Shown: positions 40,255-53,170, counted from the first letter of the stretch. The stretch is 64,000 nt of DNA from Membranipora membranacea (GCA_914767715.1 OU612065.1:9920001-9984000); one strand, 5' to 3'. Program-made: numbers and translations. Notes: a model not told the origin generated them from the letters alone.

Positions 40255-42700
40255 TAATATTATTATTAGTACTTACATTATGGCAGTAACAGGGAGTGAT
40301 GTATATATCTCATGACTGAATGTTTTATTGTTCACCGAATCCAAGATACCTTCAGAATCTCACCTACAGTAAAATAAGCATGACGTGGTGATGAGACAAC
40401 ATGCAGTCGGTCTCATTTCCAATATAACTTATTATTTTTTCTCTCAGAAGCATGTTGGTTAAAATCACAAGGTATAGTCATTCCCTGCATCCCGACAAAT
40501 GGGCGGTGAAAATAGGGTGCCTTAAGGGCAAGGCAACAATTTCTGCGCCAAGTTGCTCTCAGTTTGTAGGCAGGTTGGAGCATACCTGGAGGTCCAACAA
40601 ACCATAGTGGTCAGTGGACTGAAGTGGTTTTCTTACCCGCTTCCTTCCAACACTTCCATACTGAAGACCGGTACTCTAATCAACTAAGCCACGCCCTACT
40701 ACATCATCATGAGAGACCATAACGCATTAGCACATGTAAAGTTTGATTGCCACTCTCTCTATCGAGTTTTGCTTGCAGTTTTTTACACTTAGAAATGTGG
40801 TCATTAGATGACCGACAGCCATTCGTTAATCTGATAGGCAACACTCTGTTTACTTGGTCTGTGTGCAGCATAATACATAAAGGGCATTAATCCCCAAAAA
40901 CACCATTAGCATAAAGTCGACCGATATTTCTTTGCTGAGCTATTGACTGAAGGCCTGACAACATAAACCTGTGGTCTCACTCTTGCGGCAAGAGTGTGTG
41001 TAACCTGAAGGCTAGGTAAAAATATCGAGTTATCTTTTCCAGCTGGACTTAAATTAGGAGTTCAGACCTAACAGATTAAATGTAGAAGTGGTGTATTTAG
41101 TTAGGACAGTTTGTGTTTACCAGTTCAGGAAGTTCAAGCAAGATGGTCCTTACCTTTATTTCTAGATGATTGTGTGGCCAGCAGTGCAAGTTTAGACTAC
41201 ATAACATCACAAGAGATCTTCGTTTGTTATTGCTTCAGTTTCAACAGCCTCAATTAGAGCGAGTCTCGGTGGTGCGTTATGTCTCAGTATTATGGCAACA
41301 CCAATCTTTTCTGTAACCCCTAGAAATCATTTACTGGCATGATTACCAAGAAGTACACAACAAGTACACAACAAGTACACAACAAGTACACAACAAGTAC
41401 ACAACAAGTACACAACAAGTACACAACATTGGGTAAATCATGCAGGTTGTTTCATTGCTACTTTAGTCTCCATTGGCGGAAAATGTTTTGTCTAATTTCA
41501 ATTAATGTGTTGTAGATATTATTGTTTGCACTTACATTTTGGCGGTAACAGGGTGCGATGTTTATATCCTACGCCTGAATATTTCATTGTTCACCAAGAT
41601 CAAGCCACACCTGCAGCGTCCCATCTACAATAAAATAAAGACTGGTGAGAACATGTACTAAGCCCACAACACCAGGTAGCCAGTTGTTCTCATTTCCAAT
41701 ATATCATCTAATATTATCTTGTCCTCTTAGAAGCATGAATCATAACACAACCCAAAAGAAAATCCAGATTGCCACAAAAAGTATTGAGTATTGCTTACAT
41801 TTCTTTTACACCTAGAAATGCGGTCAATAGATGTTAACAGCCATTTTGTTAGTCTGTTAGGCAACACGTTGTATTCTCCGTCTTTGCCAATCATAAAAAA
41901 TTTGGCTTATTAATCCGCAAAAAAAACATAATTAATGCAATCTAAGCATTAAAATAAATCTTTAATTGTTGGTCTGTGCAAAGTCGACTGGAATTTTCTC
42001 CAGATTGTGACTTGACCAAATATTGACTGATGATTTGACCTTTGATATAATTTTTGATGCAAGACTACGTAACCCGGTGCTTCGGTAACAATATCAGCTA
42101 GAGTGAAAAAAAGTAGTTCAGAACAAGAACAGGACGAGAAAAGATGAAATATAAAAGTGGTGTACGTATTTAGTTTTATCCAGCATGCATAATATTCAGT
42201 TTGTGCTTACCAGATCTGGAAGTTAAAGCTGGAAGGCCCTTACCTTTGACCTTTGTCTTTGGCAATTGCGAGAATAGCTTTGATCAATTATCTCCCAAGT
42301 TTGGTTATAACATCACGAGAGGGATCGGTTTGTTACCACTTCAGTGTCGAGAGCTATTGTCCGCGCTTTTGTGAAAGGGGAGCCTCCGTATAATGTCATT
42401 TCTCCATACCATGACAATACAAACTTTTTCTGTAACACCTAGAAATTATGAAGTGGCATGATTGCATAGACTTACAAAACAGTGGTTACTTTGGATCGCT
42501 CATTCGGAATATTTTCTTGCTATTTTGGTATCCACTGGCAGAAATTTAGCAATTCTAGGAAAGTAACTTCTCCTTAAATTGCAAATTGTGGGTACCATTT
42601 GTGATTTTACGCCGATGTAGATGTTACTTACAAGCTTCAAGTCATTGTGATACGAAAGCACAGCAGCTATAAATTTGTGTGTACTATTGTACATTTGGTG
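40255..42700. repeat. Diverged tandem duplication, period about 1.25 kb
   Basis: Blocks at about 40255-41450 and 41505-42700 align along their length with many differences. Anchors include TTACATTATGGCAGTAACAG against TTACATTTTGGCGGTAACAG, the AAATGTGGTCATTAGATG / AAATGCGGTCAATAGATG pair, and the AACATCACAAGAGATC / AACATCACGAGAGGGATC pair. Minus-strand AG and GT pairs fall at matching positions. The frame after the shared acceptor (41319 and 42456, minus) reads VTEKIGV in one copy and VTEKVCI in the other, then diverges. No full gene could be built. Confidence 0.6.
41350..41428. repeat. Minisatellite, 11-base unit, about 7 copies
   Basis: Seven near-identical head-to-tail copies of AAGTACACAAC. 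There are no spacers, so it is a simple tandem array. It lies inside the left copy of the 1.25-kb duplication and is absent from the right copy. Confidence 0.95.
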
Positions 42701-42799
42701 GGTTGAATTGCTCTGTTTTATGACATTGCAAAAAGTGAAATAGATGAAAACTACTGTTTACTGAATATTTCATAAAACAACATTCTCACCTGAAGCATT

Positions 42800-43413
42800 T
42801 CAGAAACAATTATTTTGACCGTCAGTGGGCTCTGATGCTGTGGTATTCACAACACAGAGCAGCAGGGCGTTAATCAGGTTTGTGACGCAGTAGACGATAT
42901 CGAATAAAGTGGTAACCCTGGTAACTACCTGCCTTTGAGTCTGATGTCTATGATCTCTGTGTCTCTTACCTCTGTAAAGATATTATTTAAATTATCAATG
43001 TCCTATATATTACAGTATAAGCAAGTTTGTTCCATAGATTTAATTCGAACAATTACAATTTCATTACGATATCAAACTAGTAGGCATGGAAAAATTTAAT
43101 CTCTGAGATCTCCCAGAATTATATGTAAATGCACATGATTCATAGGATGTCCCTGTACATTTGAGCTAGAAATTGGGCAATTACCGCTGACAACCAATTC
43201 GGCCTAAAATATAAATTGAAATTATTCCAGTAGGTTTACTCAAGCTAGTGCCACAAAAGTAATTTAGTAAACTAATATCTAAGGCTAATCACAATAATCT
43301 GCAAAAAACACTTACCGTTTAGAATCCTTGATCTCCAGCTTCCTCAGCCTCTTCTGCGATCTTTTCCACGATCCGTGATGTATGATTGGTGAGCTGATAC
43401 CACTGCCAGTCAT
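42800..43413 (-). CDS. Unrecognised short two-exon candidate gene
   Basis: Exons 43413-43316 and 42971-42800 on the minus strand join in phase 2 (AAACG|GTAAG to TTTACAG) to give 89 residues. The first exon is very basic (WKRSQKRLRKLEIKDSKR); the second has a hydrophobic stretch (TTLFDIVYCVTNLINALLLC) and then a short end. An alternative frame of the first exon, entered through the AG at 43420-43421, is also open and looks protein-like (DDWQWYQLTNHTSRIVEKIA) before a stop. I recognise neither frame. The exon pair is real-looking in splice terms, but the product is not established. Confidence 0.25.
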
Positions 43414-45480
43414 CCACCTGCTCTCAGCATGATGTTAACGTGTACAATTATGTTTCGTTTACGTTTACCTGTAATTATGAATGGACAAAAGTAAAACAAA
43501 TGGCTGGCACAGATACATCACTTACATCTAGAATTAGATTTATCACAGGCAAGCACCATTTACTATCTTGTGTCCCCTTTCAATGTTACAGGCTTTTGGA
43601 TTGTTTGCAGCGCTTTGGATTCACTGTTTAATGGGAGAATGAATGGGCTCGAGGATCAGCCCGCAATTCATCGGCCAAATGTGCCAGTGTCTATTAACCC
43701 TTTAGCAGGTGATTTGTGATATTGAAGAACATCATTTTAATGATGAAGATTGCTTGTCAATAAACGTTTAAAAAAAATTATTTGTAGGTACATTATCATG
43801 GGTCTGTTTCAAGTGACATCAGAGCAATGATGGTGAAAAAGTTGGACCTGATCAGCTTTAAAATTCAAGATCAAAATTGCATATCGCCAATGAAAAATAT
43901 TGTTTGTTACATGGCAATGAGGTAATATTCCATTGCAAGAATTATGTGCCGAAGTTTCAGTGACTAGACCACCCTATGATGTAATGGAATTGCTAGAATA
44001 TTGTTTGGGGGCGACAAGAGTTACTTACATGAATGTGTCATTATACTGGGTCAAGGATTGATAGGGGGATGGAAAAGTGGTATATATAAAGCTTAAATTC
44101 ATTTGACTGAATGAAGTTTTCTGCATGGGTGTGTAAAATAGACTCCCCCAACTCACCTAAGTGCCACTCACATTATTGAACCACTTTTATATACTTTTCA
44201 TGTGGATTCAAACTCATATAAAAAACAATGGGCTGTATAAATTTGGAGTTATCTGCTCTCAATTTGCTAAAATAATTCATTTGGCTTTTTACCTGCAACC
44301 TTTTTTTTGGGACTATGATCAACAATGGAGATATTCAGAAATGCAGAAATTCTCAACTACATAGGAAAATAATTTTAATCTTGGCATTGCTTAGTTAATT
44401 TTGATCATCAATCATTGTCATCACTCTTATTCAATGCCGAGATTATTCAAGATTGACAAATAATAAATGTTACAAGGGTGAGTAGTACAGATCATGAATA
44501 AATTAGAAATTGCCTTCCCCTGGTTAACCCTTGATGGAGTATAGTAGACAAGTGTTTCTTAGCAGCGCCCCCTTTTAGCCCTGAGCTTTTCGCTGTAGTC
44601 CTAACGACACTCAACTTCTACCGTATATAAATATCAGTCACTATCAATAACTTCTTCACAACCTGCTTCTTCATCTTTTGACTACAAAATGTGCAGCATA
44701 TAAATCAGGGTGTTCGATGAGTGAAATTAAGTTTGATCCAGTTCGTCTGCATTTGGAATTGCTCCCCCTTCCACTGAGAAGCTGCAGGCATTTTAGCATA
44801 TAGTTGACAGGGGAGCAATTTCAATTTAGGCGGACTGGATCAAATATGAATTAGCTGCAGATGGTATAAATTCAGGTGCATATTTGTGGTAAGGATACCT
44901 GGTAATGCTTTCAAAAGGAAAGCACAGTCAAGCTTGGGACAAGTGTGAATCGCCTTAAATGCTAATTGAGGGTCGTAACGGACTATTTGATATTGTCATT
45001 CATAAGAACTGATTGATATTCTACCTTCTTGATTCGTTTTTCTCATGCTTGTCTATCTCATAATATATATTAGCACAAGGAAGTTAGCAGGAAGCTGATA
45101 CTAGCGGCAGTTATCTGTCAACTTTTAGCCTGATGCGTCTAGTCTGATCTGTGATAAAACACTGAAAATTATTAATACAATATTAGCAAACAGTTAGCAA
45201 AACAGCAGACACATAAAGTATTTTAGCTTTAAAATTAATCACAGGGAATGGCAAGATCCATGTTTGATTCAACTACCAGCACTGGAGTTACCCCCCTTCT
45301 GACTGCCTAATATTTTGTATTCACCTGATAGTTTATGTCATGAGATAGTTTATGTCATGTTGATGTCATGAGAAAAACCATGACTATATATGAAAATTCA
45401 TCACTCATGAAAATCTCTTTTAAATTGATAGGGCTGCGTTTTCACATGGTATCATGGGATTTAATCTAAAACAGGTTTAA
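43414..45480. other. Gene-free region with a small foldback element
   Basis: No exon was recognised. The only structured feature is the 44732-44844 inverted repeat, listed separately. Short AT-rich open frames (for example 44161-44364) lack any motif. Confidence 0.4.
44732..44844. mobile_element. Small foldback element with GATCCAGT ends
   Basis: Arms 44732-44767 and 44810-44844 are imperfect inverted copies running from TTTGATCCAGT to TTGCTCCCC. Related single-ended fragments (ACTCCAATTGCAGGC followed by a GATCCA- or GATC-rich stretch) occur near 16562, 19869 and 20302, so this is probably a dispersed family. Confidence 0.6.
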
Positions 45481-48280
45481 GATGAAACCGTTACGAGGAC
45501 TTACCCTAAGTTGATGAACACTATCCAATAGTTTAAGCAGCCATAAAATCCATGCAAAGTCACATGTCCTAGCCATTAGGTGGAGGGGGAGGGGGGCTCA
45601 AACCACTCATCAGGCTGTCAGCAGTTGTACAAAATGTATCCATAATCTACAAAGTGTGTTTTATGGTTAATCAATAACAAAATCAAACAATTGAAACTAT
45701 AATTACTGGTGGTTTCTCGTTAAAAGACTTGAGCTATTCATCTTTTTGACTAGTCAACTATTCGATCTTTGAGGGCCCAATAAAAAAGGTTTAATGAATT
45801 ATACTGATTAATAGTTTGATTTTTCTTTGGCTTATGAAACTTGCAGACAGAAATTTAAATCGACCACCTGGCGATATTTTAAGACTCTGATGTTTTACCT
45901 GCACAGAACAATAAGAGTGTATAAAACCGCAGAGATCAGATTGAGGAGTCAAGTGATGATATGATAGTATCTTTACCAATCATCAGTTAGCTGAAACATC
46001 GTGAATCTAGCGTCTTCTGTCACGTCCACATCACGTCACGGCCTGTTATAATCTATGAGGATTATGGTTAACTTTTGTCACTCATCCTAGAAAAGTTAAT
46101 TGTAACAAGGTTGTGAGGAACTGCAAAGAGTTTGACATTGTGCTGGAAATAAGATATCTTCGACCACAACACCACCTCATTCCCATTAGCTAAGACTGGA
46201 CACCATTAGCTAAAACTGGACATACCCTGAAAATTGGGTGTACCATTGACATAACCATCGCTCGCAATCAGTGCTCATTATGGCCAGTTTATAAATTCAA
46301 ATGTTGTATATTCACTCATTGGAGTAGGGTTTTCCCAACAACTTATAACGTAAATGGCAAACATGCTCTGCAACAACTTGTACCCGAGTCATAGAGAAAA
46401 TAACACAGCTCTCACCTTGCCATGTTGGCAGCCAGCTTTGCATTATCGATATCAGGTCCTTGATGCGTTTTTTGTGACTGTGCATAACATGTTGGTACTC
46501 ATAACTAGCTGTCTCTGCAAGATGATGGAGCGGCTTGTAAAACATTATATTATGGCTCATACTCCTATGGATAGATACCAGTTCGCATATCAAGCTAATC
46601 GGTCTACAAAAGATGCTCTGCTCTGTCTAACTTCGACCATCACCAGCTTTATTGACCAGAAGGCTTCACACTATGCTAGATGTCTCTTCTTGGACTTTTC
46701 ATCGGCCTTTAACACTATACATGTGCCTGATCTTATCTCGCAGCTTACTCATCTTGACTCCAATGTCACTGAGTGGATCTACAGCCTCTTATCTAAAGTG
46801 CAAAGAACTGTTGTTGATTGTAAAACTTCAAATGCTATTATAACGAACACTGGCACCCCCCAGGGCTGCTGTCTGTCTCCGCTTTTGTTCTCCATATATA
46901 CAGATCGGATTACCTCAAATTACCTGAGTAATGTTACAATAATTAAGTACGCAGATGACACTTGCATCATAGGCTGCATAGCTAATCAATCAGATCTCAA
47001 CTCCTATTTTGATGAAATTCATAGAATTGCTAAACAATGTGCTGATTTAAATCTTTTATTAAACCCTACTAAGACCCAGGAAATGATGCTATCCACCCTT
47101 TTACCCCTACACTTGTTTTAAATGATATTGCTATTGCTTTTAGTGATAAAGTTAAATATCTTGGTGTATTAGTTGCCGATAAGCTGCGTTTTAATGATCA
47201 TGTGCATGGTATAGTTTCAAAGGATGTATGTAGTCAGGAATTTTGTATTTTTAAGCTCTAAATCACTATCAAATATGCTTTTTAAAAGTTTTATTGTATC
47301 ACGAATCTCCTATTGCTTACCCATTATTTTTAAAAGCTTGCATGCTGCTGACAAGCAACGCCTGTGTAAAATTTTCAAGGACGCTATTAAGCTAGGCATT
47401 GAACATCCCGACATTTATACCATGATGGACAATCAGACACGAACACTGGCCTTACGCTATATTCACGATGAGGATCATTTCATCAATGATTTGTTGAGTA
47501 AATGTCCATCTGGCAGATACCGTACAGTTAAACATAGAAGCACACTGGGGAGAGACTGTTTTCTGCGTCATATCACTCTTATTTTAAACGAAATACTTTT
47601 TTAGACAGAGATTTGATTTTTTATTCCAAGTGTCTTCGCTTTTTCTTGCTGATTTAAAGTGCCAGCAATTACACTGTATTTCGCGACTCATTTTTTCTTT
47701 TAATAATGCTGTCAGTGATAGTAATAAAATCCATCCATCCATAGTTAGAACCGGACTGTAAGGTCTTTGTTTAGGCTAAATGGCCCTTTTTTTGCCTGAT
47801 ACCTTGTAAAAGTCCTTGTTGGCACACAACTCAATCTTCCTTGTTATTGACTGGATCAACCTAAATCATAACCAATGACAAAAAAATGACAATCATCATA
47901 TTCCAGGTGCTTGAACCATCTTCAATGGGTGGATTTGTACTCACATTCTATTGACAAAGATTTTCACATTTCAAAGAATACTGACCGTGAAATAAAGAAT
48001 TTCTATAGATAATCATCATTGTCATTACAAGGTGTTGTGATCAACTCACTCAATTTGTGCTGCCTCAGCAAAATAGTAGTCGTGTAATGGTTTGATATTG
48101 AGACTGCTCACGCTCTTCTTCTGTGGTGTGCCCTGGCTTGAGTTATCATACTGTTCTGTCGCAGTCGTCTTCGTGCGAGTGTGCAGGCTGATGTCTATTG
48201 GTCGGTTTTAAACAGCGATTTGAGGCTCATCTGAAAAACAAGGGGGGAAATTGAGAACGCTGTTTATTGATGTACCAGTT
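45480..48280. repeat. Duplicated block B1 (paired with 51360-53170), interrupted by a LINE
   Basis: Block B1 aligns with block B2 at many points: ATAAGAGTGT near 45909, CTCACCTTGCCATGTTGGCA near 46412, GGATCAACCTAAA near 47851 and CAGCAAAATAGTAGTCG near 48067. Minus-strand splice-like junctions sit at the same places in both copies. No reading frame is kept between them, so this is a decayed gene or a spliced non-coding transcript family. A LINE fragment splits one exon-like segment of B1. Confidence 0.6.
46505..47745 (+). pseudogene. 5'-truncated LINE reverse transcriptase fragment (L2/Rex-like)
   Basis: Starting at about 46505 the plus strand encodes the fingers and palm of a non-LTR reverse transcriptase: LFLDFSSAFNTI, GTPQGCCLSPLLFSIYT and the catalytic box KYADDT. 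The frame is lost near 47090 and is recovered in pieces up to 47604 (thumb-like RISYCLPIIF), so there are at least two frameshifts. The 5' half of the element is missing. The 3' end is marked by a short CCAT repeat near 47736-47745. Sequence outside these limits continues the duplicated block B1, which fixes the insertion edges to within a few tens of bases. Confidence 0.8.
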
Positions 48281-49174
48281 AGGATTATCATTATCATTAT
48301 ACTTTTAATAAATAAATCAGGAGCCACAAGTTCTGTTCAGTCTATTCCATATAAATTTAAGTGTTTTTATATTACACTTAAATTCAAAGTTTGGTGTTTA
48401 GCCAATCGAGTAATTAACTGTCGTTGGAGAACCCCTGTTAACTTTGGTAGCAATGAGAAAGGCAACTCATAGATTTGTAGATCATTTCATTCTTTGCTGA
48501 TGTTGGAAGTTCAAATAACTGGGTTCTGTATTTTTTAACTGTGTCCTGTAATTATCAAATTAGCCAACGCAGTGTCATTTAGAACAAGATGGTCAGTTTG
48601 TGTTAAAAACTTGTCATATAACAATCTCCAGTAATTTGTCTGAAATGTTCCAGATTGCCTCACAGTTGACCATCATTAGCAATAATTTTCCTTGGGTAGG
48701 GGATAAAATTGGGGGCGGGTGAGGGGGGGTTGAATAAATCTGTTGTTAAATTTTAGAAAAACATAATAATGCCATATAAACCTAACAGTCATAATTCGGC
48801 CTTGAAAAATGGTGCAGCCTTTTCAGTTGAGGCCTTCACAAAAGGTTTTCCGTCCATGGTCGCGGGGGTTAGGAGCAAATCTTTGTGTACGCAGTTACCC
48901 CCATATTGTTATGTTACTTATATAGTTGCTCCTTTACAGTTTATTGTTTTAGACAAAAGTTTTCTCCACAGTCATAACATCAGTACACTTCTGTCTTATA
49001 TGCATATAAGCTTCCAGTTACTAATATATTCTTCACAGCAGACTTGAACGTCTCCGATGCTTCTGCTTTTGGCTACAATATGTGGCTTATGATTCAAGGC
49101 GTTATAGGTGTAAATGGATAAAAACTTAGAGGTTCATTTGTGAAACGGTACGAGGTAATGCCATCTACATCTAC
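48281..49174. other. Gene-free spacer
   Basis: This lies between block B1 and the second LINE fragment. There is a G-rich patch near 48710-48730. No coding exon recognised. Confidence 0.35.
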
Positions 49175-49248
49175 AGATTTCATTTTGGATATAATTACTT
49201 CCTCTCGGCAAACTACTGGAGGAAGTAATTATATCCAAAATGAAATCT
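49175..49248. repeat. Perfect 30-base hairpin at the 5' edge of a LINE fragment
   Basis: Arms 49175-49204 and 49219-49248 are exact inverted copies with a 14-base loop. The right arm merges into the reverse-transcriptase frame. An inverted start of this kind can come from twin-priming or template switching during LINE insertion. Confidence 0.85.
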
Positions 49249-50510
49249 CACCTAGCAGAAGTACTTAACGTTAATCAATATGCCTACCAACAGAAACTCA
49301 GTACCACCGATGCAATACTGCAGTTGATAGATGACTGGACATCCGTTCTGGACTCAAATACTAATGTGAAACTAATACAAAATGCATGCATTGATTTTTC
49401 CAAAGCCTTCGATAGGATGCAGCACCCCATACTGATATATAAAATGAATCATCTTGGTTTTAACGCTAATGTCATTGCCTTAGTAGAACGTTTTTTGGAG
49501 TCAAGACAACAATGTGTAAAATACTGTGATAATTTTTCTGACTACAAACCCATTCAAGTAGGTGCCCCTCAAGGAACCAAACTGGGCCCCATCCTTTGGC
49601 TAATTTATGTTGATGACTTAAAATCTTTTGATTATGATACAAAATGTATCAAATATGCTGATGATACAACCTTTTATAAGCCTATCATTGATCCATCCAC
49701 TGAGAACATATCTGATGCAATACTGTTAGCAAACCCCTGGTCTGAGCAAAACAACATGATTTTGAATTCTAGCAAAACTGTGATACTGAATGTAGCTTTT
49801 ACAAACATACCTGCTATGCACCTTGGTATATCCTATGGAGATGATAACCTCGTTATCTCTCCCTCTGAGCATACCAAGTTTTTAGGCGTATTCATAGACA
49901 ACACACTAACTTTCAGCAATCATGTTGACTATATTATATCTAAATGCTCTCAACGATTATAATTGATGAGACTGCTAAAACGCATGGGCATGGATAGTGA
50001 TGGCCTCAGAACCTTCTATATAGCTAACATTAAGTCTATAATCTCCTACGCCTGCCCTGCATGGTATAATCTATTATCAGACACCGATAAAACACGACTC
50101 GAGAGGATCCAGCGCTCTGCTACTCGGATTGTGCTGCCATTCTCTGACAACTACGAGCAGAGGCTGGACCATCTAGCACTGCCACCCATCACAACATTCC
50201 TGCACACCACTTGCAGTGAACATTTCACTAGAATAGCTGACAACGATAATCACCCCTTGAACTCTCGTATTAAAATAAACACAAACAGAACATCTGCTCG
50301 TAGAGCAAAAATAGATAAATATAAGCCATCCAAGTGTAGAACAACCAAAAGACAAAATACCTTTTTTGAATTTAATAAGCGATTTTTAACTAATGCAGCT
50401 CAGACTCCTTTTATTATTATTTTTCCATGTATGTGCTGTACATTCGTTGCTATCAACCTATCACAGGATGGATATTAGAATTTAGGCAATAAACAAACTT
50501 CAAACTTCAA
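49219..50510 (+). pseudogene. Truncated LINE reverse transcriptase with an in-frame stop
   Basis: The frame from 49240 encodes the reverse transcriptase from finger to thumb: IDFSKAFDRMQHP, VGAPQGTKLGPILWLIYVDD, KYADDTTFY and KFLGVFIDN. A TAA at 49960-49962 interrupts it, and the same frame continues to 50478 with the usual C-terminal thumb (SYACPAWYNLL, LERIQRSATRIV). The endonuclease half is absent. It is therefore a dead 5'-truncated copy of a different subfamily from the 46.5 kb fragment, with only one visible lesion in the remaining frame. Confidence 0.85.
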
Positions 50511-51359
50511 AACAGTAAATGTACGGAAACTTTACACAAGCAGCGAGTGTGCTAAAAATTGCTTTAATGCAATAGACAACTGGTCTTGGCTTTCCAATCG
50601 TAAGAAGTTGTAAGATATCCTATCATTTAGATTCTCTTTTTTTCGTGCTTCAATAACCATGTCAGTCATGTAGTGGACCAGCGCCAGAAAGCAAAATTGG
50701 AACAGCAATATACCAATGCCAACAACTGCCATTTTTCCGCATGATGATGATGATGACGACGACGACGACGATGATGACGACGACGACGATGATGACGACG
50801 ACGATGATGACGACGACGATGATGACGACGACGATGATGACGACGATGATGATGATGATGTGATGATGATGACGATGATGATCTAAAATATTAAAATTGA
50901 AACATTATGGTAAAAACTGCTGGTACAAGAAATATTTTAGCTTAACCTGAGATTGATCATAAGAAACAGTCATGTGTATATTTGTATCTTCTTAATTTTT
51001 ACAAGCTAAATAATTAATTTCCAGAATTCCATGGTTGCTTACAGTGCTCTGGGTTCATTAGAGTTTATGATGGGTCTGATCAGGACCATTCACCATTGTG
51101 AGGTTATAATATGGCAAAATAAGATTTTATTGTTGGCGGTTAAGCTAATTGGTATAAAACCTGAATATGGAAAATCGTGATCCTGTTGAGCAGGGCTTTT
51201 AGATATAAGCGGTTGCAAACTAAGTATTCTGTATTCATACTACTGCTTATGATGTGTCAGGCACTGGAATTATGGCTATTTAAAAAACACAATTCATTCA
51301 AACCTATTTTAAATTAATGGGTTTTGTTAGTTTTTTTTAGTTTTATTGTACCTTAGTTA
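50511..51359. other. Gene-free spacer with a trinucleotide repeat
   Basis: Contains the GAT/GAC repeat listed separately and otherwise no recognisable feature. The minus-strand frame at 50732-50532 has hydrophobic stretches but no supporting splice pattern. Confidence 0.35.
50741..50882. repeat. GAT/GAC trinucleotide microsatellite
   Basis: About 140 bases of GAT and GAC triplets in mixed order. It could encode poly-Asp, but no start or exon context is present. Confidence 0.95.
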
Positions 51360-53170
51360 CCCCAAGTTGACGGCCAAACTTTTCAATAGTTCCTGGTTTG
51401 TATAGCTCGAAGTGTATAATATCAGTACAAGCAACAAGTCATGCAAAGCTAAATGTATAGTCTATCCAGGTGTCAACAGCATTACACAACGTATCCATGA
51501 TCTACAAACTGAGTTATGAAATTTAATAAAACAGAGTTATCAATTGAAACTACAACCACTGGTGAGTTCTAGTTTAAAGGTTCAAACAACCTGAGGCAAG
51601 ACCAAAAGTTATAAAACTATGTGAAGTTCAAATCGGTGGCAGTCTACTAAAAAGGGCTTATGAATTATTGTGGTAATAAGCTGCATATTACATTTGCGGT
51701 ACATTTTTGACTTTTCAAATCGCCCGCTCTTATAAATCCTATTCTAAAACACTGCAATCTTACCTGCACAGATTGATAAGAGTGTCATCAAATAACTGCA
51801 GTGAACTGACGGAGAAGTCATCTGTTGGTGTGATGAAGCTTTATCTAGTTGTATCGGTTTAATGTAAGATCATCAATCTTGTGTGTTCTGTCAGGTCCTT
51901 TCGAGTTAACACAGTCTGTTGTATCCGAACATCCATATTTGTAGATTACGTCTACCTGTTGTGATTATCCTAGAACAGTAAATTGGAATGAGGTTACAGT
52001 TTACAGTTTACAGTTTAACATTTGGCTTGAAATACCATATCTCTGAGCACAAAACTGTCTCATCTCAACCAACGAAAGCTGGACTTCTCTCAAGTTTGGA
52101 TTATAACCGTTGACTTCCTTTTCTTTTCCTATAATTAGGAATTATCAAAAGTAGAAGTATATTTCAGCCATCCATAGATGTACACTAACAGAACTTTCCA
52201 CCCTGATGTCTATGTCCCCATATGTCGATACATCGATTTGAGGGCCAATCGATACATGGAAACAGCATTTAGGACAACTCCAGTTCGCATTGGTTCGCGT
52301 CCATTCATTCGAATAGGGGAGTAGATGAATGGATAGCGCTTGGTGATAATGTCTTAATTGCGGGAGGACCGGGTTCTAATCATGGCCGTGGCAGTTCTTT
52401 TTTGATGTTTTATCATCAAGTAAGCATTCTTCATTCGATTCGGGAGTGGACCACTCTTTCGAAGCAAGGGACCATAGTGATTGGCATTGCAACATTGGGG
52501 GAACTGATTTTAGTAATCACTTGTTCATAAAAAGTGTTTATTGATGCCAGTTTATGTATTCGTATGCCAATATGACTGGATTTTTTAAAACAAAATTGCG
52601 ATTCCCCAATATCACATAACATATAGCATGATAAACAGACTCGACCGAAACAATTTTTACAGGTCGGAGCCTGTCGTTGAGAGAAGAACACAACGCTCAC
52701 CTTGTCATATTGGCAGCTTCTGTTTGTTATCGAGATCGATATCAGGTTCTTGCGGCAGTCTTTGTACATACCAGTACTCAATTTTTATTGTTCTTGGCTG
52801 GATCAACCTAAAACACAACGTCAGATAAAAATGACAATCACAACATATCAGTATACTTAATCGACCTCGCCTTCTTTCTGGTGTCTGTCATAACAGGAAA
52901 TTAAGTGGAAGATTTGTTTGCTTATGGGCCTTGCAAAGTTTCACAATCAACTCACTGAATTTGTGTTGACTCAGCAAAATAGTAGTCGATGTAGTATCTG
53001 TGTCTCTTTGGGTGTGTCCTTGCGCTTCGAATACCGCTGATAACATGCTGTCACTGTCACAGTTGTCATGTGGGATGACATATGTTCACTGGTTTTAAAT
53101 TGGAATGTTCAAGTTTATCTGAAAATAAAAGGGGTATAAGCAAGCTCGCAATTTATTGTTGAACTGTATC
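51360..53170. repeat. Duplicated block B2 (partner of 45480-48280)
   Basis: This is the uninterrupted copy of block B1. On the minus strand an exon-like piece runs from a TTTTAG acceptor near 52815 to an ACAAG|GTGAGC donor near 52700, and another ends at CTGTGCAG|GTAAGA near 51766. Stops occur in all three frames of these pieces or the frame differs from B1, so I do not call a protein. Confidence 0.55.

Noticed and set aside
41350-41428. CRISPR-like array
   Set aside because: Copies are contiguous 11-base units without spacers, in a eukaryotic genome; it is a minisatellite.
50532-50732. Minus-strand 66-codon hydrophobic frame
   Set aside because: Isolated, next to a microsatellite, with no exon partners.
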